NCBI GenBank assembly: GCA_963575745.1
Contig: CAUYUJ010016689.1
Coordinates: 75,001 to 139,000 of the forward strand
Length of the DNA stretch: 64,000 bases
Direction of reading: 5' to 3'
DNA from: Prorocentrum cordatum
Taxonomy: Eukaryota > Sar > Dinophyceae > Prorocentrales > Prorocentraceae
Shown: in pieces, positions 62,215-64,000 of the stretch
Layout: every line of letters begins with the position of its first letter
Numbering within the stretch: the first letter of the stretch is position 1
Translations under genes and position numbers: made by a program
Notes under the pieces: generated by a model
The model's database searches: none
Seen by the model: the letters and a program-made list of their open reading frames with translations, nothing else
Told to the model about the DNA's origin: nothing

Positions 62215-64000
62215 CGCCGTGGGCGCATTGCCGCACACCGGTGGACGCGCTGGTCCTCTCCCTGGCCAGGATCGGCTGGAGGACCGCCGACGGCCACTAC
62301 CTGGTCGCCGAGGACGGCCACTCCATGGACCTCCTTCTCATGGGCCCCCGTCAGCTTGGGCTCTTGGCGGCAGCGGGGGCGCGCAGGGCCTCCGACAGGG
62401 CCGAACTGGCGCGCTTTGGACACGGCGCGGCCCCCCCGATGCCGCTGTTCTGGGAGGCGCTCTCGGAGGTCCCGGGCCGCGCAGCAGGTTTGAGGCGCGG
62501 GAGAAGGCGGCAGTCGTGAGCTACCTCTCCAACGCTCACTGGCCGCAGACACGCGTGCACGCCGCTGGCGAGCGGGATCACCCGCGGTGCTGCGCCTGCG
62601 GAGCGGCGCGCGGCAGCCTCCGGCACAGGCTCTTTGAGTGCCCAGTCCTCGCTGGGGCGCGCCGCGACTCGGTCTCGGATCGCTTTCGGAGGTGCGCCCG
62701 TCGGGCCAGGGACCGCAGCGAGGCGGCGGGCGAGAACTTTGCTCGAGGCTGGCTGTCTGGCCCTCCCAGAGCTGCTTGGCGCACCGACGCCATGGTTGTG
62801 ATGTGGGTCAACAGGCCTGAGGACGGGCTGCTGCGGGGCCGCCTACTCCTGGACGGGTCGGCCATCGACCCCGAGCACGAGAGCCTCCGCCGCGCGGGCT
62901 GGAGCATCGTGCAGTGCGACGCGGACGGCAACCTGGAGACCGCGGTCTACGGCACCGTCCGCCTGGACCTCTGCCCCTTCCAGACGGCCAATGACGGCGA
63001 GGGCTTCGCGGTTTGGATGCTGAGCCGCTTCGCGGGGCCCAACGTGGAGGAATTCAGCATCGACTGCGCCTCCACCGTCGGCTGCCTCAAGCTCGGCCGC
63101 AGGTGCGCGACGGCGTTGGGCAAGCCGAGCGCGCACCTCTGGTCGGCCATCCACGCGTCGCTCGACGTCGACACGCACAAGGTGACGAAGGTGGCGGCCC
63201 ACTGCAGGGCCGAGGACGTTCGTGGGGGCAGGATCTCGGAGGCGTACTGGCGGGGCAAATCTCACGCGGACCACTGGGCCATGACAGGTGCGCACCTCCA
63301 CAGGTGCAGCGCCATCGCGAGCTGTGAGTTCTTCGGCGCTATGCTGGCGGTGCTGGAGCTCTCCCGCTGGATCGCGCAGGCCTCCCTCATCTGGCAGGGC
63401 ATCGAGGGCGAGGACTGCCGGGGTCCCCCCGAGGCGAGCGAGAGGCGGAGCGCATCCTGCGCGGAACCCGTGGTGGAGCAGCAAGGCCGCCAGCAGCCAG
63501 AAGGAGGAGGAGGAGCTACAAGCGGCGCTGGCATGGAGGCAGCCTGGGCCTCGGCGGCACGCGCTGGTGGGGTCGCCCTCGGGGCGGCGGCCTTCTCCGT
63601 CGCTGGCCGCGCCCTCTCCTACGCCAGGGGCGGTGCTGATGGCGGCGAGCAGGAGCTGGTGGCCTGCGCCAACTGCGGCGCCTATGCGAGGCTGGGCGGC
63701 AGGGCGGGTGCAAGGCCCAAGCTCAAGGACCGCTGTCCTGGCTGGCTTGCCTGCCCAAAGCCATGCGGAACCAGCGGCCCCTGCGGGAACGGGGCTTGCA
63801 TCCCGCTGGCAAGGCCCACGGCGGCAACAAGCGGGCCAAGGACTCCGAGGCCCCCCGCCTCCGCAAGGAGGCGGCCGTCCCCACCGACGCCAGGATCCGC
63901 TTCCTGGATTAGTTCGGGGTCCGCCCCCCCGACCCCGCGGACGGCGAGCCCGTGGTGCCTGGAGGCCCTGCTGGTGGCCCTGGCGCCGCCGCTGCCGCCC
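62215..64000 (+). CDS. LINE ORF2 C-terminal part with zinc knuckle and RNase H, runs off the window
   Basis: A first frame (62215-62490, ALVLSLARIGWRTADG, LDLLLMGPRQLG-like) is joined by a 1-nt shift near 62490 to a frame open from there to the window end (position 64000). It contains NAHWPQTRVHAAG, then a C-C..H-C knuckle (CCACGAARGSLRHRLFECP, about 62590-62645) usual after LINE RTs. The RNase H1-like domain follows: first Asp in LLLDGSAID (about 62850), Glu in NDGEGFAVW (about 62995), second Asp in FSIDCASTV (about 63060), and VAAHCRAED...GKSHADHWA (63195-63280) with the late His and Asp. All key residues are present. After it comes a Gly/Ala-rich tail with a Cys cluster (CANCGAY, CPGWLACPKPCG, about 63665-63770). 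There is no RT here, so the element is 5' truncated. No stop before the edge, so the C-terminus is outside. Confidence 0.8.

Overview
The window looks like nuclear DNA of a dinoflagellate. Copia-type and LINE-type proteins carry sequence habits I associate with dinoflagellate retroelements. Introns use GC..AG as well as GT..AG borders, with AG/G repeated at the junctions. Most of the 64 kb is tandem repeat or mobile DNA, with very few host-like exons. The genus cannot be decided from the sequence; a large-genome, GC-rich species such as Prorocentrum is only a guess.

Layout. 1-4000: trinucleotide (TAG)n tracts, a GC-rich minisatellite and a CATCA-rich repeat. 4016-6570: an ~84-bp satellite in two places. 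6650-8150 (-): decayed copia pol. 8280-9405: CT-rich and short tandem repeats. 9843-27732: a 17.9-kb Ty1/copia LTR retrotransposon with two 196-bp LTRs (2 differences) and a perfect 5-bp target duplication GTAGT. After gag, protease, integrase, RT and RNase H it carries about 7.6 kb of extra coding sequence, including a domain resembling Tpt1/KptA RNA 2'-phosphotransferase, then a hairpin-rich 3' leader to the second LTR. 28888-30540: short repeats.

31311-46130 holds one ~101-bp satellite array, split by an 11,564-bp inserted element (32877-44440). The element has ~45-bp imperfect terminal inverted repeats and an 8-bp target duplication CTGCTGGT. Removing it rebuilds a satellite unit exactly. 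On its minus strand it encodes, in one spliced polyprotein-like order: a Cys-rich N-terminal region, an SF3 (D5-like) helicase, a family-A-like polymerase region, an OTU-like cysteine protease region and a zinc-ribbon DDE transposase of the Merlin/IS1595 (ISXO2) type. This is the most interesting system here: a candidate self-replicating Merlin-like transposon. It also contains a small, separate, intron-rich gene for a basic protein.

46131-64000: minisatellites, a frameshifted LINE 3' part (50165-52150), an ~80-bp satellite, an EF-hand exon (57121-57788), long GGCCGTCTTGGAGG arrays, a tRNA-Pro-derived SINE-like repeat (~60820-61150) and the 3' part of a second LINE with an RNase H domain, open to the window edge.

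Both large elements are partly decayed: several reading frames are cut by single in-frame stops (mostly TAA/TAG where Gln would fit) and by 1-nt shifts, so these copies are probably not fully functional even though the copia LTRs are nearly identical.
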